Below, piece by piece: positions 24,570 to 31,582 of a stretch of DNA of 64,000 nucleotides (positions are counted from its first letter, which is position 1; each line of letters begins with the position of its first letter). The stretch is from contig NZ_PEEX01000001.1 of the NCBI RefSeq assembly GCF_002754245.1, positions 4,320,001 to 4,384,000 on the forward strand, written 5' to 3'. The notes under the pieces were generated by a model that was given only the letters and a program-made list of their open reading frames with translations, was not told the origin of the DNA and made no database searches. The translations under genes were made by a program, and so were the position numbers. This DNA comes from Chryseobacterium sp. 52 (GTDB lineage Bacteria > Bacteroidota > Bacteroidia > Flavobacteriales > Weeksellaceae).

Positions 24570-25991
24570 TTAGTTATATTTCAATCCCAGTTTTTCAGCT
24601 TCAGCAATGACAAACTTTTCAGCTTCTTCTTTATCATTAAGGATCTCGCCTTCCAGAATAGCTTCCTTCACTTTTTCTTTCAGAATTCCGATTTCTTTTC
24701 CGGGTTTAAGATTAAACATCTGCATGATCTCTTCTCCTGTAATTGGGGGCTGGAAATTACGTACCTGATCCTTCTCCTCCACTTCTTTGATTTTCACGGC
24801 TACATATTCGAAATTCTTTTTGAATCTGTCCTGCTTTTTGGAGTTTTTGGTGGTAATATCTGCTTTACACAGGGTAAAAAGATCCTCCAGGTTTTCTCCG
24901 GCATCAAATAAAAGTCTTCTCAATGCAGAATCTGAGGCATCATCAGTGATCAGGGCAATGGGGCGTGATGAAAGCTTTACCATCTTCTGGACATATTTCA
25001 TGTCGCTTCCCAACGGCTGTTTCAGTCTGTGGAAAAGGGTCTTTACCATTTTTGAACCTAAAAATTCATGTCCGTGGAAAGTCCATCCTGTTCCTTCTAC
25101 AAATTTTTTAGTCGGTGCCTTCCCTACGTCGTGCAGTAGTGCTGACCAACGCAGCCATAAATTGTCTGTATTTTCAGAAATATTATCTACAACTTCCAAC
25201 GTGTGGTAGAAGTTATCTTTATGAGTCTGTCCTTCTACTTCTTCTACTCCTTTCAGCTCAATAAGTTCAGGAATAATCAGTTTCAGAAGGCCTGTTTCTT
25301 CCATTAATCCCAATCCGACAGAAGGTTTTCTGGACATCATGATCTTATTGAATTCTACCATGATTCTTTCCATAGAAACAATCTTGATTCTTTCAGCTTC
25401 CTGTTTGATAGCATTCAGAGATTTTTCTTCAATAACAAAGTTTAATGTTGAAGCAAAACGAACGGCTCTCATCATCCTCAACGGATCATCAGAATAGGTC
25501 TGGGCAGGTGCCAGCGGTGTTCTTAAAATTCCGTTTTCCAGATCTTCAACTCCGTTGAAAGGGTCTATCAGTGCTCCGAAATTTTCTTTATTTAAAGAAA
25601 TCGCCATTGCATTGATGGTAAAATCTCTTCTTTTCTGGTCATCTTCCAGCGTTCCGCCTTCTACTTCAGGCTTACGGCTGTTCTCTGTATAACTCTCTTT
25701 TCTGGCTCCTACAAATTCAAGTTCAAGATCTTTATATTTGATCATGGCTGTTCCATAGGTTTTGAAGACAGAAACTTTTAATTTAGGATCAATATCTCTC
25801 GCAACAGTTTCCGCAAGTTCAATACCGCTCTGCTCTGTCACAAAATCAATATCTGTAGATGCTTCTCTCTTCATGAGAAGGTCCCGGACATAACCGCCAA
25901 CAATGTATACGGACTGGTTATTTTTCTCAGCCGCATCAGCAATGATCTTGAATAGTTTTAAATTTTTATTTTGGGTAATATTAATTTTCAT
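24570..25991 (-). CDS. cca: CCA-adding tRNA nucleotidyltransferase with HD domain
   Basis: 473 residues. The class II nucleotidyltransferase head is intact: VYIVGGYVRDLLM, the metal pair in STDIDFVT, RRDFTINAMA, and DPLRMMRAVRFA. A helical neck and body follow, then an HD phosphohydrolase module (HTLEVVDNI ... WSALLHDVGKAPTK). It adds or repairs the 3' CCA end of tRNAs from CTP and ATP; the HD part may have phosphatase or 2',3'-cyclic phosphodiesterase activity. It is a single gene, convergent with the btuB operon. Confidence 0.93.
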   Translation of the reverse strand: MKINITQNKNLKLFKIIADAAEKNNQSVYIVGGYVRDLLMKREASTDIDFVTEQSGIELAETVARDIDPKLKVSVFKTYGTAMIKYKDLELEFVGARKESYTENSRKPEVEGGTLEDDQKRRDFTINAMAISLNKENFGALIDPFNGVEDLENGILRTPLAPAQTYSDDPLRMMRAVRFASTLNFVIEEKSLNAIKQEAERIKIVSMERIMVEFNKIMMSRKPSVGLGLMEETGLLKLIIPELIELKGVEEVEGQTHKDNFYHTLEVVDNISENTDNLWLRWSALLHDVGKAPTKKFVEGTGWTFHGHEFLGSKMVKTLFHRLKQPLGSDMKYVQKMVKLSSRPIALITDDASDSALRRLLFDAGENLEDLFTLCKADITTKNSKKQDRFKKNFEYVAVKIKEVEEKDQVRNFQPPITGEEIMQMFNLKPGKEIGILKEKVKEAILEGEILNDKEEAEKFVIAEAEKLGLKYN

Positions 25992-26035
25992 CGTTAATAA
26001 ATAGATCGTCTTTTTCTAGTAATGTATCTTTTCCA

Positions 26036-26380
26036 TTAATCATAATGGGCATACATTTTATTAATTTTTCCTTCATCATCAAAAAACATGACTTCCACAG
26101 CATATTTATCCATTATGGATTTATAAAACAAAGCTACTGAATGAACACCTTCCGTTGATTTTACCAGTTCGAAATGCAAATCAGGGAATTTATCCAATGC
26201 TTTCTCCCAATATTCACGTACAGCTTCTTTTCCCTTTAATGTACTTTCTTTTCCTCCTGTAGCCAACGTGATCATGGGTGTTGTCACCTCGATATTTTCA
26301 GCATAATGAGACAGTATATCTTCAAGATCATGGGAATTCCAAGCACTAATCCATTTTTCAGCAAATTTCTGGTGGTTCAT
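26036..26380 (-). CDS. SnoaL-like / NTF2-fold protein
   Basis: 114 residues with the typical opening of SnoaL-like cone-shaped domains (FAEKWISAWNSHDLEDILSHYAENIEVTTPM), a KGKEAVREYWEKALDKFPDLHFEL middle and final strands VALFYKSI and VEVMFFDDEGKI. Such proteins include small-molecule isomerases and hydrolases and non-catalytic binders; no substrate is readable. It has no signal peptide and stands alone between tsaC and cca. Confidence 0.8.
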   Translation of the reverse strand: MNHQKFAEKWISAWNSHDLEDILSHYAENIEVTTPMITLATGGKESTLKGKEAVREYWEKALDKFPDLHFELVKSTEGVHSVALFYKSIMDKYAVEVMFFDDEGKINKMYAHYD

Positions 26381-26487
26381 GGCATGTCTTTTATTAGTTG
26401 AAGTACTGCAAAGATAGAAATTAAAAAAAAGAAATCCTGCCGATATAGATTGACAAGATTTTAAAATACAGAAATTATTGCAGGATT

Positions 26488-27036
26488 TTATTCGCGGAGA
26501 ACCTTAATCCTGTTGTCACTCCATATTTTTATCACTGAAGAACCTGAATATTTTGAAACTTTTTCTCGGTCTTCTTCTACTGCATAATCGACCAGTTTAA
26601 TCATCTCAGGTGAAATATCTGAAAACTTCAACGGACTTTTATCACCACTGAAATTGGCCGATGTAGATACCAAAGGTCTGTTCAGTTTGGTAATCAGTTT
26701 TCTGCAAAAATCTGTTTTTATCAGTCTGATTCCGATGCTTCCGTCTTCTGCAAGCAGCTCCTTCGGCAGTCCGCGGGGATTTTCATAAACAATGGTTACC
26801 GGCTTTTCACTAAGGTCAATAATCTCCCATGCCATTTCCGGAACGTCTACCAGGTCCTGAAGTCTTTTTTCAGACTCCACTAAAATGATCATTGATTTGT
26901 TTTTTTCCCTTTTTTTGATGTCAAATATTTTATTGACAGCTTCTATATTGGTTGCATCACAGCCTATTCCCCAGATGGTATCTGTAGGGTAAAGAATCGT
27001 GCCTCCGGATTTTAGTATTTCGATAATGTTTTCCAT
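26488..27036 (-). CDS. tsaC: L-threonylcarbamoyladenylate synthase (TsaC/YrdC/Sua5 family)
   Basis: 182 residues, the short form without a Sua5 C-terminal domain. Motifs: GGTILYPTDTIWGIGCDA, KKREKNKSMIIL (the basic patch that binds nucleotide and tRNA), and RPLVSTSANFSGDKSP. The enzyme makes threonylcarbamoyl-AMP from Thr, bicarbonate and ATP, the first step of t6A37 modification of ANN-decoding tRNAs. It is a single-gene unit with about 300 bp of repeat-containing DNA upstream. Confidence 0.92.
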   Translation of the reverse strand: MENIIEILKSGGTILYPTDTIWGIGCDATNIEAVNKIFDIKKREKNKSMIILVESEKRLQDLVDVPEMAWEIIDLSEKPVTIVYENPRGLPKELLAEDGSIGIRLIKTDFCRKLITKLNRPLVSTSANFSGDKSPLKFSDISPEMIKLVDYAVEEDREKVSKYSGSSVIKIWSDNRIKVLRE

Positions 27037-27132
27037 AATTTAAAAGGGTATAAAACCTGCGTATAAAGGTAAAAAAACAGAAAGGTTCATCCAAAGAATA
27101 TGGAGATAAATGTTTTGTTTGGGTGTATATTC

Positions 27133-27203
27133 TAGGTTTTGGCTAAAGCCGTTGTAATGGATCTCTATGTGAAAACGGGCTAAAGCCCGTTCCTATTGAA
27201 TTT
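27133..27203 (+). repeat. REP-like palindromic element, copy 2
   Basis: TAGGTTTTGGCTAAAGCC, a 22-bp spacer, then the palindrome AAACGGGCTAAAGCCCGTT and CCTATTGAATTT. It is nearly identical to copy 4 in the second palindrome and tail, and lies in the gap 27037-27345 between tsaC and the RAYT gene. Confidence 0.85.
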
Positions 27204-27268
27204 TTACATCTATATCGCATATTCATTACCTAAATATACTCTGTATTTTTATGTATTACACCCGATAT

Positions 27269-27338
27269 ATTCAATAGTAATGGGCTTTAGCCCATTCAAT
27301 AAATGGTTATAAAATCTTTCAGGCTTTAGCCAAAACTT
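27269..27338 (-). repeat. REP-like palindromic element, copy 3 (inverted)
   Basis: The same element in reverse orientation: read on the minus strand it gives AAGTTTTGGCTAAAGCC, a spacer, ATGGGCTAAAGCCCAT and ACTATTGAAT. It ends a few bases from the stop codon of the RAYT gene. The outer pairs of the second palindrome differ from copies 2 and 4 but remain complementary. Confidence 0.85.
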
Positions 27339-27345
27339 ATAAAAA

Positions 27346-27762
27346 CTAATTTTTTTCAAGAAATTCTTTGTATTCTTCTGCAAAGCTTTTTTTCTGATGG
27401 TGCTTTTCCTGATTTTTTATATACTCCCTCAAAACATCCAACCTGGATTCAGAGACAGAAAAAGCGAAATATTCGTCTTGCCATGAAAATTTATCCTGTG
27501 TAAGCTGGTTTTTATTAATCCAATAAGAAGACTCCCCTTTCAACAGCTGTACTACTTTTTCTATATTCTGACCGGACCCTAATGAAATAAGGCAGTGACA
27601 ATGATCCGAATAACCATTAATCATATCTAAATAGATTCCTTTTTCTGAAGCATTCTCCTTAATATGTTTCCATACTTTTACTCTTAGATCGAATGTATTT
27701 AAATAAGGTACTCTATTTCTTGTTGAAAAGACAAGATGAATATAAATTTTAATAAAAGGCAT
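27346..27762 (-). CDS. REP-associated tyrosine transposase (RAYT; TnpA_REP, IS200/IS605-like Y1 HUH)
   Basis: Start at ATG 27762 (MPFIKIYIHLVFSTRNRVPY) gives 138 residues. Motifs: HLVFSTRNR at the N-terminus, the HUH metal pair in SDHCHCLISL (His54 and His56), and a catalytic Tyr114 in VLREYIKNQEKHHQKKSF. These single-domain Y1 enzymes nick single-stranded DNA at palindromic hairpins. Unlike full IS200/IS605 elements it has no TnpB and is immediately flanked by REP-like palindromes on both sides (copies 3 and 4), the layout of a domesticated RAYT that spreads REP sequences. It appears intact. Confidence 0.88.
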   Translation of the reverse strand: MPFIKIYIHLVFSTRNRVPYLNTFDLRVKVWKHIKENASEKGIYLDMINGYSDHCHCLISLGSGQNIEKVVQLLKGESSYWINKNQLTQDKFSWQDEYFAFSVSESRLDVLREYIKNQEKHHQKKSFAEEYKEFLEKN

Positions 27763-27800
27763 TTGTGTTGTTTTAACCAAAAATAATATTTTTTATCTAT

Positions 27801-27869
27801 TTTTTTGGCTAAAGCCATTTTGGATGATTTTTATTATAAAAACGGGCTAAAGCCCGTTCCTATTGAATT
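27801..27869 (+). repeat. REP-like palindromic element, copy 4
   Basis: TTTTTGGCTAAAGCC, a spacer, the palindrome AAACGGGCTAAAGCCCGTT and CCTATTGAATTTT, just upstream of the RAYT start. Copies 3 and 4 form an inverted pair around the transposase gene. Confidence 0.85.
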
Positions 27870-27905
27870 TTATATATGTCTTTTAAAATTTTGATTTCTC
27901 AAAAC

Positions 27906-28412
27906 CTACTTCAACCCTGGAAGATATCTCTCCTCAATTATAGTCAAATGATGATAATTATGACCAATAATCAGCTTGGCAATGGTTTCAACGGAGATTT
28001 CGTTTCCATTGGCGATACCTGTATTATTTAAAACAGATGATTCAAGGTTTTCAATCAGGATTTGTGAAGACTTTCTTACCAGTTTATATTCTTCCAGCAG
28101 GGATTCTAAAGACCTGTTGTCTGCAAAAGAATTTGCGGCATAAAGCTCTTCGTCGTAGCCAGGAAGCGAAGCTTTCTCACCCCTGGAAAAAGCCAGAATC
28201 CGGTACTGAAATACTCTTTCGGCATCTGATAAATGTAGAAGAACTTCTTTCAGTGACCACTTCCCTTCAGCATAGGCAAAAAGCGACTGCTCTTCTGTAA
28301 ATCCAGCATACATTTCAATTGTTTTATCCCCTGATTTCTGTAGTTCGCCCATCCAGTCTCCGGAAGGAATCTGATCTAAATACCGTTGTACATATTTTTG
28401 AAAATCGGACAT
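27906..28412 (-). CDS. DinB family protein
   Basis: 168 residues of the DinB/YfiT four-helix bundle: a first His in KEVLLHLSDAERVFQYRIL and a C-terminal HNYHHLTIIEERYLP supply the three-His metal site. Family members are metal-dependent thiol transferases or hydrolases such as bacillithiol transferases; the true substrate here is unknown. It is a cytoplasmic, single-gene unit between the REP cluster and a GNAT gene. Confidence 0.9.
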   Translation of the reverse strand: MSDFQKYVQRYLDQIPSGDWMGELQKSGDKTIEMYAGFTEEQSLFAYAEGKWSLKEVLLHLSDAERVFQYRILAFSRGEKASLPGYDEELYAANSFADNRSLESLLEEYKLVRKSSQILIENLESSVLNNTGIANGNEISVETIAKLIIGHNYHHLTIIEERYLPGLK

Positions 28413-28521
28413 GTTTTTTGTTTTTTTGGTTATAAAATGATGGAATAAGAATTGAGAGCTAAAAATGAGTAATCAATTGCCAAAAATTCATTATTAACCA
28501 TTAAGTACTCTCTTTTTATTT

Positions 28522-28974
28522 TTAATTCTCCCTGTTCGTCCATTCATAAAAGTTCACAGAGTCATACAGTTCAAAGCCGCAAGCGGGATATAACTGATTT
28601 CCGACCTCATTGCTTTTTCCTGTTTCCAGCAAAACTCCGCAGGCATTTGATGACCGGCACAGTTCTTTTGCCTGTTCGATCAGCTCTTTGGAATAGCCTT
28701 TTCCTCTATGATTTTCGTTGACATAAAGATCATTCAGCAGCCAGTAACGCTGCATTCTTGTGGATGAGAATATAGGATACAATTGGACAAACCCGGTCAG
28801 TTTTCCATCATCTTCCGCCACAAAAATTTCAGAATCTTTGTTATTGATTCTTTCTTTCAGAAAATTTTCAGCAGCAGGTATATCTGATTCTTTATGATAA
28901 AAAATCCTGTATTGATCAAATAATTCCGCTAATTGGTTCAAATCTTCAATGGTTGCTTTTCTGGTGTTTTTCAT
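28522..28974 (-). CDS. GNAT family N-acetyltransferase
   Basis: The start is placed at ATG 28974 (MKNTRKATIEDLNQLAELF), 5 bp after the previous stop, since a longer version would run into the upstream gene. The 150-residue product has the GNAT core: EIFVAEDDGKLTGFVQL, LNDLYVNENHRGKGYSKELI (acetyl-CoA pyrophosphate loop RGKGYS), and a C-terminal YPACGFELYDSVNFYEW. The acceptor is unknown. It is the last gene of the operon that begins upstream with the gldC-lipoprotein-CGS series. Confidence 0.88.
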   Translation of the reverse strand: MKNTRKATIEDLNQLAELFDQYRIFYHKESDIPAAENFLKERINNKDSEIFVAEDDGKLTGFVQLYPIFSSTRMQRYWLLNDLYVNENHRGKGYSKELIEQAKELCRSSNACGVLLETGKSNEVGNQLYPACGFELYDSVNFYEWTNREN

Positions 28975-28979
28975 ATTGA

Positions 28980-29474
28980 TTATAAATGATGGTCGTAGCT
29001 TAAAACTCTTTTCATTTTCCACTGCTTATCCTCCAGAATCCATAAAATAGTAAACTTTGCACGGCTTCCCTGATTCCATTTTCCCTTGGAGAATTCAAAA
29101 AAATCATGTTCCCCTTCTTCTATAAAAGCATACAAAACAGTATTGGTATACAAAGGATATACTTTCATACTATTGGGAACAAGATCCCGTCTTACTTTGT
29201 TGGGTCCGCCACAAATATTATTTTTAATGGAAGCCGTAAAGGCTTTCTCTCCTGAAGTAATTCCTCCTTTATCATGATAAAACTCCAGGTCGTCACTGAC
29301 TATAGATTTATAATGAGAAAGATCACATTTATTAAATCCGATATCAAATATCAGACTGTCCAGTTTCTTGGCCGTTTTATACAATTCATCGGTAGTTTTC
29401 ACCTGTGAATATGCAATCTGGCTGAAAAAACTTAAGATCAGAAAAAATTGAATCTTTCTCATTATACTATTCAT
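28980..29474 (-). CDS. Exported DUF4440/NTF2-like protein
   Basis: 164 residues with a signal peptide (IQFFLILSFFSQIAYSQ); translation may start at the fifth residue Met. The mature part is a DUF4440-like NTF2 fold: LDSLIFDIGFNKCDLSHYKSIVSDDLEFYHDKGG and KFTILWILEDKQWKMKRVLSYDHH. Such domains bind small ligands, but no active site is evident. It lies 9 bp after the transsulfuration enzyme and 5 bp before the GNAT gene, in the same operon. Confidence 0.8.
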   Translation of the reverse strand: MNSIMRKIQFFLILSFFSQIAYSQVKTTDELYKTAKKLDSLIFDIGFNKCDLSHYKSIVSDDLEFYHDKGGITSGEKAFTASIKNNICGGPNKVRRDLVPNSMKVYPLYTNTVLYAFIEEGEHDFFEFSKGKWNQGSRAKFTILWILEDKQWKMKRVLSYDHHL

Positions 29475-29483
29475 TTTAAAGTA

Positions 29484-30623
29484 TTAAGAAAAAGCTTTCT
29501 CAAGATCTGCAATAAGATCTTCTGCATCTTCAATTCCAACGCTTAAACGAACCAAATCGTCTGTAATCCCCAATTCCTCACGTTTATCTGCAGGAATAGA
29601 AGCATGCGTCATTAAAGCCGGGTGATTCGCTAGAGATTCTACACCGCCTAAAGATTCTGCTAAAGTGAAAACTCTTACTTTTTCAAGGAATTTAACAGCA
29701 TCTTCTTTTTTACCGGATTTGAACGTGAATGAAACCATTCCTCCTGATTCTTTCATCTGAGATTTGGCAAGTTCATACTGAGGGTGAGATTCTAATCCCG
29801 GATAGATCACTCTATCCACTGCAGGATGAGTTTCAAGATATTTGGCTACAGCAAGCCCGTTGTCCGAATGTCTCTGCATTCTTAATGCCAAGGTTTTGAT
29901 TCCTCTTAAAACCAGATAAGAATCGTGAGGTCCTAAAATACCTCCGCTTGCAAACTGAATAAAATGAAGTTTTTCTCCAAGCTCAGCATCTTTTGCAATC
30001 AATGCTCCGGCAATAACATCCGAATGCCCACCTAAGTATTTTGTAGCTGAATGCATCACGATATCTGCTCCAAGATCAATAGGTCTCTGAATATAAGGTG
30101 TCGCAAAAGTATTATCTACAGCCACTAAAATATCTTTTCCTTTTGCCATTTCAACAACAGCTTTGATGTCTACCAGCTTCATCAAAGGATTCGTAGGAGT
30201 TTCTATCCAGATCAGCTTTGTTTTGTCTGTAATAACGTCAGCAATTTTAGAAACATCATCAAAATTCACGAACGTAAATTTCAGCTGATATTTTTCAAAA
30301 AGTCTTGTAAACATCCTGTAAGTACCTCCGTAAAGATCATCTACTGCTACTACCTCATCACCAGGATTCAGTAATTTCAATACACAGTCGATGGCTGCCA
30401 GTCCTGACCCGAAAGCAAGACCTCTCGCTCCGTTCTCAATACTTGCCAAAGAATCTTCTAAAGCCTGTCTTGTAGGGTTCGCCGCTCTTGAATATTCATA
30501 TCCGGAATGTACTCCGGGACTTTTCTGTGCAAACGTTGACGTTAAAAATACAGGAACATTAACAGAACCTGTTGCAGACTCGTGGTGCTGCCCTCCGTGA
30601 ATTACTTTTGTATTAAAATTCAT
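29484..30623 (-). CDS. metB: Cystathionine gamma-synthase / transsulfuration PLP enzyme
   Basis: 379 residues, full length for the Cys/Met metabolism PLP family. Visible: STFAQKSPGVHSGYEYSRAANPTR, GARGLAFGSGLAAID, DDLYGGTYRMF, WIETPTNPLMK, and the Schiff-base lysine in MHSATKYLGGHSDVIAGA, then SLGGVESLANHPALMTHA. Best read as cystathionine gamma-synthase (O-succinyl- or O-acetyl-homoserine plus Cys), but gamma-lyase cannot be excluded by sequence alone. It is co-transcribed with a lipoprotein gene 13 bp upstream and two small genes downstream, which have no evident link to methionine. Confidence 0.88.
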   Translation of the reverse strand: MNFNTKVIHGGQHHESATGSVNVPVFLTSTFAQKSPGVHSGYEYSRAANPTRQALEDSLASIENGARGLAFGSGLAAIDCVLKLLNPGDEVVAVDDLYGGTYRMFTRLFEKYQLKFTFVNFDDVSKIADVITDKTKLIWIETPTNPLMKLVDIKAVVEMAKGKDILVAVDNTFATPYIQRPIDLGADIVMHSATKYLGGHSDVIAGALIAKDAELGEKLHFIQFASGGILGPHDSYLVLRGIKTLALRMQRHSDNGLAVAKYLETHPAVDRVIYPGLESHPQYELAKSQMKESGGMVSFTFKSGKKEDAVKFLEKVRVFTLAESLGGVESLANHPALMTHASIPADKREELGITDDLVRLSVGIEDAEDLIADLEKAFS

Positions 30624-30636
30624 AATATTTTATTTT

Positions 30637-31197
30637 TTATAAGCCTCCCATAAAAAAATCAAGGCTTTTTGAAACGTTATCAGATTTTCTTTTGACTTCC
30701 AGTTTTCCGTTAAAAGCATACGCCAGAACTTCTATATCTTCCGGAACTTTATCAGGAATCGTGGTGGTATAAGAAGCCTGATATTCGCTGTTTTCGTATT
30801 GGTCCTTCCCTGTTTCTTTAAGTTCTTCGAATTTTCCGTTGATCTTGAGAATTATTTTTTTCAGGGAATCATCTATATAAGCAATATCTGAGCCGTTTCC
30901 TTTAATGAAATCTTCCATAGCAGGGACAAGCTCCATAATAGATTCGCCTTCCATATCATGAGGATGGAGGCTCCCTTTTAACATCATGGAAGGAATCTCT
31001 TTTTCTTTGAATAAAGCAATATCCAAAGCCTTATTTTCAGCAACTTTCTCCGTCCCTGAAAGATCATTATTTTCAGCAGCGGGAAGTTTTTCTGTCTGTA
31101 TCACAGAATCCCCTGTTTTGGCTTCGGTTACTTCCTTTTTTTTACTGCATGCGGCCAACAATACCGCTGTACTGATGAGTAAAACTATGTTTTTCAT
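30637..31197 (-). CDS. Uncharacterised lipoprotein downstream of gldC
   Basis: 186 residues. The signal MKNIVLLISTAVLLAACSKKK has a strong lipobox (LLAAC, Cys17). The mature protein is acidic with a Glu/Asn-rich segment (about 20-65), a conserved-looking MKGSLHPHDMEGESIMELVPAMEDFI-type region around residue 75-95, and a C-terminal beta part (DIEVLAYAFNGKLEVKRK). I know no family name. It follows gldC by 33 bp, so an envelope role alongside the Gld proteins is possible but unproven. Confidence 0.7.
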   Translation of the reverse strand: MKNIVLLISTAVLLAACSKKKEVTEAKTGDSVIQTEKLPAAENNDLSGTEKVAENKALDIALFKEKEIPSMMLKGSLHPHDMEGESIMELVPAMEDFIKGNGSDIAYIDDSLKKIILKINGKFEELKETGKDQYENSEYQASYTTTIPDKVPEDIEVLAYAFNGKLEVKRKSDNVSKSLDFFMGGL

Positions 31198-31230
31198 ATT
31201 ATTTTGTGATTGGTGTAGGTTTTTTTGATA

Positions 31231-31557
31231 TTACGATCTGATGGCCGATTTAATAGCAAATTCGTCCGCGATCTGCTCCAGCCACTGTGCTACATCCTCT
31301 TCTCCGGTTGCTCTCTGATAGGTACTTCCTAAAGATACCAGAATCTGATGGATAAACATTTTCATCTGGTCTACCGGCATTTCTTTTGTCCAAAGATCGA
31401 TTCTTAAAGCCTCCATCGTTTTGTCATCCCAAACAGAGATCATTGTTGCTCTTGTCTCTTCTTTTTCCACACCTCCGTCCTGAGCGTTCCAGGTTATACT
31501 TTCAGGAATGTGGTTCTCATCCAACTCTACATCTATTGTAATCTGAGTTTTTCTCAT
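31231..31557 (-). CDS. gldC: Gliding motility protein GldC
   Basis: 108 residues matching GldC along its length: MRKTQITIDVELDENHIPESITWNAQDGG, ATMISVWDDKTMEALRIDLWTKEMPVDQMKMFIHQ, and TYQRATGEEDVAQWLEQIADEF. In Flavobacterium johnsoniae GldC is a cytoplasmic accessory protein needed for full gliding and stability of GldB. Normally gldB and gldC are adjacent; here about 3.2 kb carrying an ABC exporter lies between them, and gldC follows the permease gene by 25 bp as part of that transcript. Many Chryseobacteria keep these genes without gliding. Confidence 0.95.
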   Translation of the reverse strand: MRKTQITIDVELDENHIPESITWNAQDGGVEKEETRATMISVWDDKTMEALRIDLWTKEMPVDQMKMFIHQILVSLGSTYQRATGEEDVAQWLEQIADEFAIKSAIRS

Positions 31558-31582
31558 ATCAATCTAAAATTTTTCCGCAAAG

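Noticed and set aside
27133..27869. CRISPR-like array at the REP cluster
   Set aside because: Repeats alternate in orientation, are not evenly spaced, and have a transposase gene in between; the REP/RAYT explanation fits better.
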